From positions 1-64,000 of the forward strand of contig CAJKFS010000003.1 in assembly GCA_905199225.1 (NCBI GenBank): a DNA stretch of 64,000 nt, read 5' to 3'. The notes beneath the pieces are model-generated. The model made no database searches, was not told the origin of the DNA, and saw only the letters and a list, made by a program, of their open reading frames with translations. A program made the position numbers and the translations under genes. The stretch's first letter is position 1. Each line of letters starts with the position of its first letter. Of this stretch, positions 48,366 through 57,153 are shown piece after piece. The stretch is from an uncultured Collinsella sp. Lineage in GTDB: Bacteria > Actinomycetota > Coriobacteriia > Coriobacteriales > Coriobacteriaceae.

Positions 48366-49217
48366 TTAGTCAATCAGATATTTCTCGAATGCGGCCATGT
48401 TCTTGGCATCTGCCGCCGCCGGGTCATCGTAGTAACGACCGTCCGTGATTTCCTGGCCCAGCATGCCGTCGAAACCATGGGCGTTGAGTGTGGCGACGAA
48501 GGCGTCCATATCGTGCTTGCCATCGCCCCACACCAGATGGCCATACGGGTCACCGTCGATAAAGTGCATCTCGTGAATTGCCCCATCACCAAAGGCGGCA
48601 AACCAGTCCTCGAGCGTCTCGCCTGCAACGCCCATCGCGGTTGTATCAACCATGGGCTGTAAGTACGGGCTCGCGACCTCGTCAATCATGCGCTTCGCAT
48701 CGGAAACCGTCGTCACAAGGTTGCTCTCCTCGGGACGCAGGCTTTCCATCGTAAGCACCAGACCGTGCTCGCCGGCATACTCCGCCAGAATGGACAAGTG
48801 CTCGCGGCTGCGCTTCCAGGCTTCCTCGCGGTCCTCGTCCCAGTCGCCCCAGCCCGAGTTGATGGACATGCGGTCGCACCCAAGTACCTCAGCAAGCTCA
48901 ATGCCGTGCTTAAAGTACGCCAGGCTGCGCTGTTCATGCAGCGGTTTGCGTGCGCAGTACTGCCAAGGATAGACAACATTCTCGGGGCACAGAGTACGAT
49001 ACCTAAGCCCACGGTCTGCAGCCTTTTTCGCCAGGACCTCAGCCTCAAAGTAGCCCGTATGGTCGAGCGTCACATGCGGCTCTGCACACCACAGCTCAAT
49101 GGACTCAAAGCCCAAGCGCTGCTGCACATCAAGGAAGTAATCGAGCGACCACATGATGTAGTGGATATTCATGCCCGCAATCTGCTCGCGGTGCAGCGTC
49201 GGTTTGGATTCAGACAT
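48366..49217 (-). CDS. frlC: FrlC-like sugar epimerase (TIM barrel)
   Basis: 283 residues of the xylose-isomerase-like TIM-barrel family. FESIELWCAEPHV, LVLTMESLRPEESN (metal Glu), MVDTTAMG, EMHFIDGD and LGQEITDG supply the metal ligands. FrlC interconverts the C3 epimers fructoselysine and psicoselysine. One nt separates it from the amidohydrolase stop. Confidence 0.85.
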   Translation of the reverse strand: MSESKPTLHREQIAGMNIHYIMWSLDYFLDVQQRLGFESIELWCAEPHVTLDHTGYFEAEVLAKKAADRGLRYRTLCPENVVYPWQYCARKPLHEQRSLAYFKHGIELAEVLGCDRMSINSGWGDWDEDREEAWKRSREHLSILAEYAGEHGLVLTMESLRPEESNLVTTVSDAKRMIDEVASPYLQPMVDTTAMGVAGETLEDWFAAFGDGAIHEMHFIDGDPYGHLVWGDGKHDMDAFVATLNAHGFDGMLGQEITDGRYYDDPAAADAKNMAAFEKYLID

Positions 49218-49218
49218 C

Positions 49219-50802
49219 TTATGCCTCCTTATTTCGATCGAACACGATTTGTCCGTCCGACATCGTCATGTCAACCGCAAGATCGCGTGCGTCGCGATAA
49301 TCGAGGTCGAACACATCCCGATCGAGCGCGCAGATATCGGCAAGCTTGCCAACCTCAAGCGTACCCAGCTCGTCTTCGCGCATCAGATCGTACGCGCCCC
49401 CGGCAGTCCAAGCGCGCAAGAGCTCGACAAGCGTCAGCGTGTTGACCTCATTCACGGGCAGTCCGTCGGCGAAGAATCCGCCGCACGCACTGTAGATTGA
49501 CTCGCCCAAGCTCGGAATCAGCAGCGGTAAATCCGTGCCACAGCACACTGTGCATCCGGAATCTTCCATGCCGCGGCGATTCCAGCTGTGCAAAAGTCGC
49601 GCCTCACCAATTTGTCGACGCATCATCGACAAGCAATCCTCGCGCCGGTCCAGCGTCAGAATCTGCGGATAGACCTCGCAAATTCCACCTAACTTGCCAA
49701 ACTCGACAAGATCGGTCGGGTCAGAGTTCTCGAGATCGGTAATCGCATGGCGGCGAAGCATCCGTCCATGCTCGTCTCGAGGCAGCGAGGCATAGAGCGC
49801 CACGGTGCGACGAACGGCGCCATCGCCCTGGCAATGCAAAGAATATCGGAAGCCGTCAGCATCAATTGCACGCAGCTCGTTCTCAATCAGATCCCACTCT
49901 GGCTCCTCGACGACCGTCTTGCCGGCAGCGCCCGCATCGGCCGAGTCCTCATAGGGGTCTATCATCTCGGCAAGCCCCGCCCATACGCCGCGATCGGTCA
50001 TACGGTTGAAGCCAGAAAAACGAACGAACGGTCCCCGGAAGCGCTCTCGCGCCTCGCGGGCATATGCCAGATTTGCACCGGCGCCCACCGGCTGCGACAT
50101 CATGGAGACGCGAACCGTCAGCTCGCCAGATTCCTCACGACGCGCCATCTCGTCGGCAAATCCGTAATAGTCGTCGAAGGCCATCTCTTTGATAGCCGTG
50201 ACACCGCGAGCGTTCAGCATCGCCATGTAATCAGAATACCCGGCGCGTACCTCGGGAAGCGCCAGGAAGTCCCGCATCATACGCCAGGTCTTCTCGGCGT
50301 AGCAGGCCTCGGGCGTAAAACCATAGCGCTCGCTGGCGGCGGCGTTGAGAACGCACGTCTCGGCACCCGGAGTAAAGCAAACAACAGGAACGTCTCCGAA
50401 GGCGTCGTCGAGCGCTGCCGCCGTTTTTTCATTCTCGGCGCCTTCGGCGAGCGATGCGGGAAGGTCGTGCCCAAAGGCGGCGGCACAATCGAGATGGGCA
50501 TCCTTCCACAAACGCAGAAGCGCTACCACTTCGTCGACGTCAGAGGCTTCGGATAAGTCGGCTCCCAAGCTCCGCAACGCCCAGCCCGTATAGAACGTAT
50601 GCACATCGACCAAGCCAGGCATGACCGTTCTGTCGCCACAATCGATCACCTCATCTGCCTGGGCGAGAAACGAGTCTGCCTCGCCAGCGCTACCGACGGC
50701 TTCAATCCGATTGCCGCGTACCGCGACAAAACCTTCAAACGGCTGGTCTTCCGTACCGGTGAAGACGCTCTTGGACGTCAGCACCGTCAAACGATCGGAC
50801 AT
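49219..50802 (-). CDS. YtcJ-like amidohydrolase (amidohydrolase-3 family)
   Basis: 527 residues. VMPGLVDVHTFYTGW is the first-strand site (HxH changed to HTF), FSLH-like YSLHCQGDGAVR near 375 and CGTDLPLLIP near 455 the later ligands; GTLEVGKLADICALD ends the family core. Some members hydrolyse amide or formyl groups. Frl operons do not usually have it. Start at 50802 with AAGGAGG 5 nt upstream. Confidence 0.88.
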   Translation of the reverse strand: MSDRLTVLTSKSVFTGTEDQPFEGFVAVRGNRIEAVGSAGEADSFLAQADEVIDCGDRTVMPGLVDVHTFYTGWALRSLGADLSEASDVDEVVALLRLWKDAHLDCAAAFGHDLPASLAEGAENEKTAAALDDAFGDVPVVCFTPGAETCVLNAAASERYGFTPEACYAEKTWRMMRDFLALPEVRAGYSDYMAMLNARGVTAIKEMAFDDYYGFADEMARREESGELTVRVSMMSQPVGAGANLAYAREARERFRGPFVRFSGFNRMTDRGVWAGLAEMIDPYEDSADAGAAGKTVVEEPEWDLIENELRAIDADGFRYSLHCQGDGAVRRTVALYASLPRDEHGRMLRRHAITDLENSDPTDLVEFGKLGGICEVYPQILTLDRREDCLSMMRRQIGEARLLHSWNRRGMEDSGCTVCCGTDLPLLIPSLGESIYSACGGFFADGLPVNEVNTLTLVELLRAWTAGGAYDLMREDELGTLEVGKLADICALDRDVFDLDYRDARDLAVDMTMSDGQIVFDRNKEA

Positions 50803-50812
50803 CGCGACCTCC

Positions 50813-52276
50813 TTACGCCGGAAGCATGCCGGAGATGGCGGTAATGACCAAGCCAAACACGACCATAAAGATGAAGAACTTCCAGATGGTCTTCCACCAT
50901 TGGCCAAACGAGATCTTTGCCACGGCAAGGCCCGCCACCGTCATGCCCGCCACGGGGCTGATGGTGTTGATGGTCTGGTTGGCAAACTGGAGCGCGGTGA
51001 CGGCCGCCTCGGGATTGAGGCCCATGAGCTCGGTCAGGGGGCCCATAACGGGCATGGTGAGCGCCGCCAGGCCAGAACTCGAGGGAACCAGCAAAGAGAG
51101 CAGGCCAAGGACGATATACATAAACGTGGTGTAGACGGCGGCGGGTGCACCGGCAAGCGCGGTAGCGAGCGCCTGGAGGATGGTGTCGATGATCATGCCG
51201 CCCTCGGCGATGACCAGAATACCGCGAGCGATACCGATAACGATGGCAGCGTACGCAAAGTCGGCGAGACCCTTAACGAACTCCTCTGCGATCGTCTGCT
51301 GGTCAAGGCCGCCCAGGATACCGGCAAGCAAGCCCATGCCAAGGAACACGGCGGAAATCTCATTCATGTACCAGCCCTGGGTAACAAGACCCCAGACGAT
51401 AATGCCCATACCGCAAGCAAAATCGATAAGCACGAGCTTCTGACGGATAGTGAACTCTTCCTCGATGGAGGCATCGGTCACGGAAAACTCAATACGCTTG
51501 AGCTTATCGTCCTCGTACACAATGGACGACTCGGGGTTTTTCTTGACGCGCATGGCGTAGCGCATGGCCCATGCGATACCGACGGCAGTGAAGATGACCC
51601 AAGAAACGGCGCGCAGCCACAGTTGTGGATTGCCCTCGATGCCAATGATGCCTTGGGCGATCAAAACATTAAACGGGTCGATGGTCGAAGCACAATATCC
51701 CAGGTTAGGACCAAGGAAGCAGATGATGAATGCCGTCATCGAGTCATAACCGATACCCATCATGATGGGAATGAAGATGGCATAGAACGGCAGGGCTTCC
51801 TCAGACATACCAAACGTAGTGCCGCAAATGGACAGCAACGTCATCGTGATGGGAATGATGAGGATGTCCTTGTTCTTGAGCTTTTTAATCACACGGCTCA
51901 TGCCGGCATTCAAAGCGTTGGTCTTGGTGATGATTGCGAACGATCCGCCAATCAATAAGACGAACGCAACGACGTCGGCAGCCTCCTGGATGCCCTTAGT
52001 GGGCGCTTGCAGGACCGCGAAGATATCCTGGCCCAGATTGATGGTCTCGCCGGTCTCGGAATCGGTGTAGTTCTTATCGACCTGTTCATAGGTTCCAGCA
52101 ACGGCGACTTCACGCTCGCCCGCTGCTGTCGAAATCGTTTTGCGCTGATACTGACCAGAGGGAACGATCCAAGTCAGGACCGCAAAGACAACGATCAGCA
52201 AGAACATGATCGTATAGACATGCGGTAATTTGAACTTAAAACGTCTGTTTGTCTTCTTCGCCTTCGTATCTGACAT
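50813..52276 (-). CDS. YfcC/DcuC-superfamily transporter
   Basis: 487 residues, about 12 membrane segments. LPHVYTIMFLLIVVFAVLTW starts it; GQDIFAVLQAPTKGIQEAAD, TFGMSEEALPFYAIFIPI and LVPSSSGLAALTMPVMGPL are typical. It would take up the operon substrate. FraA of the Salmonella fructose-asparagine locus belongs to a related class. Start at 52276 with TTGGAGG upstream; first structural gene of the operon. Confidence 0.9.
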   Translation of the reverse strand: MSDTKAKKTNRRFKFKLPHVYTIMFLLIVVFAVLTWIVPSGQYQRKTISTAAGEREVAVAGTYEQVDKNYTDSETGETINLGQDIFAVLQAPTKGIQEAADVVAFVLLIGGSFAIITKTNALNAGMSRVIKKLKNKDILIIPITMTLLSICGTTFGMSEEALPFYAIFIPIMMGIGYDSMTAFIICFLGPNLGYCASTIDPFNVLIAQGIIGIEGNPQLWLRAVSWVIFTAVGIAWAMRYAMRVKKNPESSIVYEDDKLKRIEFSVTDASIEEEFTIRQKLVLIDFACGMGIIVWGLVTQGWYMNEISAVFLGMGLLAGILGGLDQQTIAEEFVKGLADFAYAAIVIGIARGILVIAEGGMIIDTILQALATALAGAPAAVYTTFMYIVLGLLSLLVPSSSGLAALTMPVMGPLTELMGLNPEAAVTALQFANQTINTISPVAGMTVAGLAVAKISFGQWWKTIWKFFIFMVVFGLVITAISGMLPA

Positions 52277-52318
52277 AGATACCTCCAAAGAACTCGAGAC
52301 TGCATCGCATCTCGCTTC

Positions 52319-52341
52319 AACGTTTGCACAATGCAAACGTT
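52319..52341. promoter_or_regulatory. GntR operator candidate in front of the transporter gene
   Basis: AACGTTTGCA-CAA-TGCAAACGTT, a perfect 10-3-10 palindrome 43 nt upstream of the transporter ATG, between it and the terminator of the GntR gene. Confidence 0.75.
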
Positions 52342-52446
52342 CTATGACGTCCCATAGATTACCAGCAGCTTTTTCCTTCATCAAGATAATTTCAAACTGA
52401 TTGCCGCAACGCGGTTGAACGGTTGTGTTCGCGCCGTGAACGGTAT

Positions 52447-52482
52447 GGAAACGCCCGGTGAGATGATCCACCGGGCGTTTCC
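52447..52482. terminator. hairpin terminator after the GntR gene
   Basis: GGAAACGCCCGGTG (52447-52460) and its exact complement (52469-52482) pair around 8 nt; GTTTCC ends each side. T runs are short. Confidence 0.65.
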
Positions 52483-52494
52483 ATTCGCAATGTC

Positions 52495-53238
52495 CTAGAT
52501 GTCAAAAACGTAGCGAGACCCAACGATCCGCTGACGACCGATGATAAACGGCCGTCGCTGCTCATCGAAAAAGAAGGCTTCCATATAAAACAAGGGTTCG
52601 CCAACGGGAACTGCCAACAGCCGAGCGACCTCGGGCGACGCGCACGCGATCTCGAGCGTGCACGGGTCGGTAAACGCGGGCGTGCGGCCCGTCCGGTTGC
52701 GCACGAACTCAAAAATGGATTGGTTAGATAGAGGTGCCGTTGATAGATAGGCGTTGTCCTCGTAAACGTATATGTTGTTCTCGAGCATGACAGGGACGCC
52801 ATCGGCAGTGCGCACGCGCTCAACGCAAATCAAGTCAGTTCCAACGGGAACACCAAAGAACTGTGCTTCGGTGGAATCCGCCGGCAGTATCTTTCTCGAA
52901 ATGACACACGCCCCCGGTTCCATTCCGTTAACGCGGCATGCGTCCGAAAAACTCTGGACGTCATCCTTCTGGCGAATCTTGCGCTTGAGCTTGGGGGCAT
53001 TGACAAACGTGCCTTTCCCCTGTCGCTTCGTTAGATAGCCCTGCTGGACGAGCTCCTCAATAGCGCGTCGCACGGTAACGCGGCCAACTTTATAGCTCTC
53101 AGCCAATTCGAATTCGTTGGGTATCCGCGCGCCTGCCTTGTAGGCGCCGGAGTTGATTTCGTTTTTAATGATATCAATGACCTGTTGGTACAGCGGTATC
53201 GCTGCTTTACCGTCAGTTGGCCCTTCAGTCGGTGGCAT
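52495..53238 (-). CDS. GntR-family regulator with UTRA domain (FrlR-like)
   Basis: 247 residues. The N-terminal winged helix has IPLYQQVIDIIKNEINSGAY, NEFELAESYKVGRVTVRRAI and GYLTKRQGKGTFV; the UTRA ligand domain spans about 95-245 (FFGVPVGTDLICVERVRTAD). UTRA regulators sense sugar phosphates or similar metabolites; FrlR and FraR are of this class. It controls the operon at 52276, probably through the palindrome at 52319-52341. Confidence 0.92.
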   Translation of the reverse strand: MPPTEGPTDGKAAIPLYQQVIDIIKNEINSGAYKAGARIPNEFELAESYKVGRVTVRRAIEELVQQGYLTKRQGKGTFVNAPKLKRKIRQKDDVQSFSDACRVNGMEPGACVISRKILPADSTEAQFFGVPVGTDLICVERVRTADGVPVMLENNIYVYEDNAYLSTAPLSNQSIFEFVRNRTGRTPAFTDPCTLEIACASPEVARLLAVPVGEPLFYMEAFFFDEQRRPFIIGRQRIVGSRYVFDI

Positions 53239-53264
53239 ATACCCTCTCCCAGCACAATTAATTC

Positions 53265-53304
53265 TAAAACGGGCTTAAGGGCATTCAACAAGCCCTTAAG
53301 CCCG
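53265..53304 (-). terminator. terminator of the HAD gene
   Basis: CGGGCTTAAGGGC (53270-53282) and its exact complement at 53292-53304; on the minus strand TTTTAG follows. Confidence 0.85.
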
Positions 53305-53388
53305 CATTAGCTTAAAGTATGCTAGGTGTCGCACCAAAATGTTGGCTATTTACTCATCAGACCCGAAAAACGCGCAACTACCGCGCTC

Positions 53389-54048
53389 CTAAGAAAGCGT
53401 GAGCAGTTCCGGCAGCTGGTCGATGATCTTGTCCGCGGCATCCTGGCTAAAGCCAAAGCGCTCCTCGCGCTTGGCAATGACTGTCAGGCCGGCTCGCTTG
53501 CCGGCGGTGATGCCAGGCACCGAATCCTCAACGCAGCAGCAGCGATTCGCGGGCAGCCCCAGCAGATCCAGCGCATGCAGGTAGATGTCGGGCTCGGGCT
53601 TGCTCTCCTTAAACTGCTCGCCGCTCACCACATGCTCAAAGGCATCCGACAACCCGCACGCATCGAGCACTTCCTCGATGCTATCCATGGGAGACGAGCT
53701 GGCAAGCGCCACGCGAACGCCGCGGCGCGGCAGCTCTCGAATCGTATCCACGGCGCCTGGGTTAATCAAAGCCTGATAGTCGCGCGGACGCTTATGAGCC
53801 CACTCGTCCCAACGGGTCAACGCTTCCTCGCCAGTTAAATGCCCCTTACCGGCGCGCTCAAACCAATCGACCAGCATACGCAGGAAGAACTGATGCGAAG
53901 TGCCGACCTGCCCATTTAACTCCTCTTGAGTCAGATTAAGCCCAAGCTCCTTGGCAAACGCGGCGGTCTCGCCCAGGTAGTAATACTCGGTATCGACAAT
54001 CACGCCGTCCATGTCAAAGATAACGGCGTCGAACGGAAATGCGGACAC
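53389..54048 (-). CDS. HAD-IA hydrolase (beta-phosphoglucomutase-like)
   Basis: 219 residues. AVIFDMDGVIVDTE is motif I; VALASSSPMDSIEE motif II; SKPEPDIYLHA motif III; CCCVEDSVPG motif IV. Acts on a phosphorylated sugar or similar small molecule. GTG start at 54048 with GGGAGGG 4 nt upstream. Confidence 0.9.
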   Translation of the reverse strand: MSAFPFDAVIFDMDGVIVDTEYYYLGETAAFAKELGLNLTQEELNGQVGTSHQFFLRMLVDWFERAGKGHLTGEEALTRWDEWAHKRPRDYQALINPGAVDTIRELPRRGVRVALASSSPMDSIEEVLDACGLSDAFEHVVSGEQFKESKPEPDIYLHALDLLGLPANRCCCVEDSVPGITAGKRAGLTVIAKREERFGFSQDAADKIIDQLPELLTLS

Positions 54049-54062
54049 GGCACCCTCCCTAA

Positions 54063-54089
54063 CAAAAGGGCGCCCGCAAGCGGACGCCC
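54063..54089 (-). terminator. terminator of the Cof-type HAD gene
   Basis: GGGCGTCCGC (54080-54089) pairs with GCGGGCGCCC (54068-54077) with one mismatch; TTTTG follows on the minus strand. Confidence 0.75.
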
Positions 54090-54111
54090 GAGCCATGCAC
54101 TATCGGCGATT

Positions 54112-54954
54112 CTAACCCAGCAGCTTATCCAGCGCCACTGCAATGCCGTCTTCGTTATTATTGGCGGTCACCATCTGGGCCACAGCCTTGACCTCGTCGA
54201 CGGCGTTACCCATGGCAACACCGGTACCCGCCCACTCAATCATAGACTTGTCATTCTGGCCGTCGCCAAACGAGACGACCTCGCTGGCATCGATGCCGAG
54301 CTTGGGCAGGGCACCCTCGAGCGCGCGGGCCTTGTCGATACCGGGCGCCGTGTACTCAAAGTACCAGTCGGCCGTAAACATGCCCGAAAGCGTCTGCTTA
54401 AAGGGCGCATACATCTCCTCGTAATGCGCCTGCAGGTATGCCGGATCGCCCGCCGTCAGCAGCTTGTCCACGGGATAAGCATCAGCAACCTCATGCAGGC
54501 TCTCCACCTCGCGAATCTTAAGATCGCACGCGTCGCGCTCATACTTGACGATATTCTTCTGCGAGCCGTCAGGCAGCGTGATCATGCAATGGTACGAGTC
54601 CTCGACGTGCAGATCGCGACCGAGCGAAATCATAGGGATCACGTCAAAATTACGCAGATGATCAATCAGACGGTGCAGTTCGTCAGCCGGCATGGCCTGG
54701 TCAAAAAGGACCTCATCGGTCTGAGCGTCGACCACATGCGCGCCATTGAAAGCGACTAGCAGACCGTCATGGTTTTGGAGGTCGAGCTCCTGTGCCAAGG
54801 CGTGCAGCCCCCATGCGGGACGGCCCGAAGCCAAAATGAGCTTAATACCCGATTCCTGCGCCGCGAGCAGCTTCTCGCGCGTACGCGGGCTAATCACTTT
54901 CTGATCGTTGGTGAGCGTACCGTCGATATCCATCGCGATGGCTTTGATTGCCAT
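54112..54954 (-). CDS. Cof-type HAD-IIB phosphatase
   Basis: 280 residues. AIAMDIDGTLTND is motif I, LILASGRPAWG motif II, and FGDGQNDKSMIEWAGTGVAM motifs III-IV; the large C2B cap lies between. The family dephosphorylates sugar phosphates and flavin or pyridoxal phosphates. Start at 54954 with GGGAGG upstream. Confidence 0.92.
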   Translation of the reverse strand: MAIKAIAMDIDGTLTNDQKVISPRTREKLLAAQESGIKLILASGRPAWGLHALAQELDLQNHDGLLVAFNGAHVVDAQTDEVLFDQAMPADELHRLIDHLRNFDVIPMISLGRDLHVEDSYHCMITLPDGSQKNIVKYERDACDLKIREVESLHEVADAYPVDKLLTAGDPAYLQAHYEEMYAPFKQTLSGMFTADWYFEYTAPGIDKARALEGALPKLGIDASEVVSFGDGQNDKSMIEWAGTGVAMGNAVDEVKAVAQMVTANNNEDGIAVALDKLLG

Positions 54955-55103
54955 ATATGCCTCCCTGTCATTGAACAACCTTGTCTGAGCCATCATACAG
55001 AACACCCATCGCGACTCCGTTTACAACGGGCAAAAAGTCATGTTGTCTCGAACATGAACAGCGTGTGGTCGTGAAGCTTTATCGCTCAGGTCAAATACGT
55101 CTG

Positions 55104-55778
55104 CTAGCGACGCTCATCCGTCGGTGCGCCCTCGACGATCGCGATGCCCGCCGATGCACCTAACGCGCTGGCGCCGGCCTCGATGAATGCGCAGGCCTCT
55201 TCGTAATTATGGATACCGCCCGCCGCCTTGATTGCCACGGCATCGCCGAGCACCTCGTGCATCAGCCGCACGTCCTCGAGCTTAGCACCGCCAAAGCTTC
55301 TGCCGGTCGATGTCTTAAGGAATCCCGGCTTGGCCTCCAGCGCGATCTCGCATACACGGCGCTTGGCGGCGTCGTCGCCGTCCAGCTTGCACATCTCGAC
55401 GATTACCTTGTCAGTGATGCCATGCGCGCGACAAAAATCAGCAATGGTAGTCATCTCGCGCTCGATGGCATCAAAATCGCGGTTCTCGATCGACCTCTGA
55501 TTCAAAACGTAGTCAATCTCGGTAAAGCCACACGCAGCGTATTCCTCAAACCTCGCAAGCTTCTCCTCGAGCGCCATAGTGCCCTGGGGAAAGTCGATAG
55601 CGCCGGCAAGGATGATGTCAGAGTCCTCGAGCATGGCGCGGCCCGTCTCGTACTCCTGCAGGTTCGCAAATACGCAGCGAAAGTTGTACTTTAACGCCTT
55701 CTCGACATATTGCTCAAACGTGTCCTCGGGGGCATCGATATAGTCGATGTATTTGTTGATGGGTTTGGCAAGCGTCAT
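55104..55778 (-). CDS. deoC: deoxyribose-phosphate aldolase
   Basis: 224 residues. The Schiff-base lysine is in FLKTSTGRSFGGA, the second active-site lysine in AIKAAGGIHNYE, and VIVEMCKLDGDD fits DeoC. It cleaves 2-deoxyribose 5-phosphate to acetaldehyde and glyceraldehyde 3-phosphate. No deo partner genes nearby. Confidence 0.92.
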   Translation of the reverse strand: MTLAKPINKYIDYIDAPEDTFEQYVEKALKYNFRCVFANLQEYETGRAMLEDSDIILAGAIDFPQGTMALEEKLARFEEYAACGFTEIDYVLNQRSIENRDFDAIEREMTTIADFCRAHGITDKVIVEMCKLDGDDAAKRRVCEIALEAKPGFLKTSTGRSFGGAKLEDVRLMHEVLGDAVAIKAAGGIHNYEEACAFIEAGASALGASAGIAIVEGAPTDERR

Positions 55779-56019
55779 GCTGGGCCTCCTTGTTCAGGAC
55801 TGACAACCGATTCGTGGTTTCACGCGAAAAACCACGTTCAATGTACGCCCGGCATGCAAGGACAGCGTCCGCATTCCGACAAGTGGTATGAAATTAGCTT
55901 TAAACGTATATTTACAGACAGCGAATGGCACCGCACGCGGATGCCGACAGCAAGACATCCCCCTCCTCAATACACCCTCATGCCCCTTTACTGTTTGCGA
56001 CCAGAAATGATGAGCTGCA

Positions 56020-56057
56020 CAACGTCGTTAGCGGTCGAATTCGACCTCTGACGACGT
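56020..56057. repeat. 38-nt near-perfect palindrome
   Basis: AACGTCGTTAGCGGTCGAA and TTCGACCTCTGACGACGTC are reverse complements with three mismatches and no loop (centre GAATTC). It reads like a two-fold DNA-binding site or a dispersed repeat. Confidence 0.6.
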
Positions 56058-56088
56058 CACGCGACCCATCGCATCTGGCCGACAACAG

Positions 56089-56183
56089 AAAAGGGGCCCG
56101 TATCCCAAAGGATACGGGCCCCTTTCGGCCATGACCTATCTCAGCAGCAAAGACCACTTGCGGTGAGCGCGGTAGAACTCGAT
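56089..56183 (-). pseudogene. duplicate of the pgi 3' end and terminator
   Basis: AAAGGGGCCCGTATCC/GGATACGGGCCCCTTT (56089-56126) and the stretch 56142-56183 (..GTGAGCGCGGTAGAACTCGAT) match the pgi terminator (59592-59623) and last codons (59647-59687) in the same order and orientation. On the minus strand it would read IEFYRAHRKW: the pgi stop codon is changed to TGG, so it is an old remnant. Confidence 0.75.
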
Positions 56184-56571
56184 CGCACCATCTTATCCGA
56201 GCCGGGGCACGTTCGCATAGCGTGGCGCGTGACGGTTGCAAAACCACCCCATTTGAAACAAAGGCAAAAAAGTACTTGCAAAGACGCGTTCCGACATATA
56301 AGTTGATAAAAGACCGCCGTTGCGGTTTTAAGTAGATCGAGCATATGAAGTTTGAGTTTTAGCGTGTAAGAGAAGGAAGATCGGCAAAGTACAACCCCAA
56401 ACGTAATGACAACTTAATGAGGTAACTGCCACATGTGAGGCACCTAGGGCATTGCTGTCTCGATTTTGAGCACGATGCCTTCCGCCTTGCATGGGCCGTT
56501 CCATCCCGCCCCTGCAGCAACTGTCTCACGGGCTCATTGAAAACCGCATAGCACCCCAACGTCAGCACATC

Positions 56572-56637
56572 ACCCACGGCAAGCACATCACTCACGACAA
56601 CCAACACATCAACAAACAGCACGAACATCAACCGATT
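56572..56637 (+). repeat. iterated ACATCA direct repeats
   Basis: AGCACATCACCCACG and AGCACATCACTCACG, then AACACATCAACA and GAACATCAACC, spaced about 18-22 nt, just upstream of the first accessory gene. Confidence 0.5.
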
Positions 56638-56646
56638 GGAGAAGCT

Positions 56647-57153
56647 ATGACAAACCACCACGCTGAAGACGGCGATAAGAAAAGCATTCTGGATGCCCGC
56701 ATTGAGCGAGCATATGCAAACGAATATGACGCCGCCTTTGCCGCCGCGACCATAAAGAACTACGCGTCGCTACCGCTCGCGACGATCTTGGCCGACCACC
56801 CTCAACTGCTGAAGCGCTGCACAAAGATCATGGGCGACCCCGACATTCGCAAGCTGACAGACCCCTATGCCCCAAAACGCGACAACGATTCGTACGTTCT
56901 TACCGTAGGCTGCCTAGCCCATATGCTTACGGCGCTCGACACGAAACTCAAGCTCGAATGGGAACCCGACGAGCGTCATGAACTCGAAAGTAAGCGGAAC
57001 ACCCTGCGCACCGCACTGTTCCTTCCGTTGGACGGCCTCAAGCGCTGCAACGTCGAGCTCAATACACAGGCGCGGCAAAACCCGGGACCACGGGGCAGAA
57101 AACTCCAAGACCCCATGCGGCCATCGTCGACCGCAACCGATATAACCGCATGA
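56647..57153 (+). CDS. unknown 168-residue accessory protein
   Basis: Soluble and charged. DARIERAYANEYDAAFAAAT is helical; LPLATILADHPQLLKRCTKI and KLEWEPDERHELESKRNTLR follow; the C-terminus is basic and disordered. No family recognised. GGAG lies 5 nt before ATG 56647; its stop overlaps the next start (ATGA). First gene of the pgi-bracketed module. Confidence 0.7.
   Translation: MTNHHAEDGDKKSILDARIERAYANEYDAAFAAATIKNYASLPLATILADHPQLLKRCTKIMGDPDIRKLTDPYAPKRDNDSYVLTVGCLAHMLTALDTKLKLEWEPDERHELESKRNTLRTALFLPLDGLKRCNVELNTQARQNPGPRGRKLQDPMRPSSTATDITA

Larger units (their letters stand above)
55779..56646. other. 868-bp gap with palindrome, pgi remnant and repeats
   Basis: No credible gene. It holds a stem (CGTGGTTT/AAACCACG near 55815-55839), a 38-nt near-palindrome at 56020-56057, a terminator (56089-56126), a remnant of the pgi 3' end (56142-56183), and AC-rich direct repeats (56572-56637). 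Base composition from 56220 to 56440 is AT-richer than the rest, as in a promoter/insertion junction. Confidence 0.7.

Noticed and set aside
55710..56247. Short frames on both strands between deoC and the accessory module
   Set aside because: They cross the near-palindrome, terminator and pgi remnant and change frame between them; nothing protein-like.
56572..56637. A CRISPR array
   Set aside because: The repeated unit is only 6-15 nt and the spacing is 18-22 nt; no repeat-spacer structure and no cas gene.
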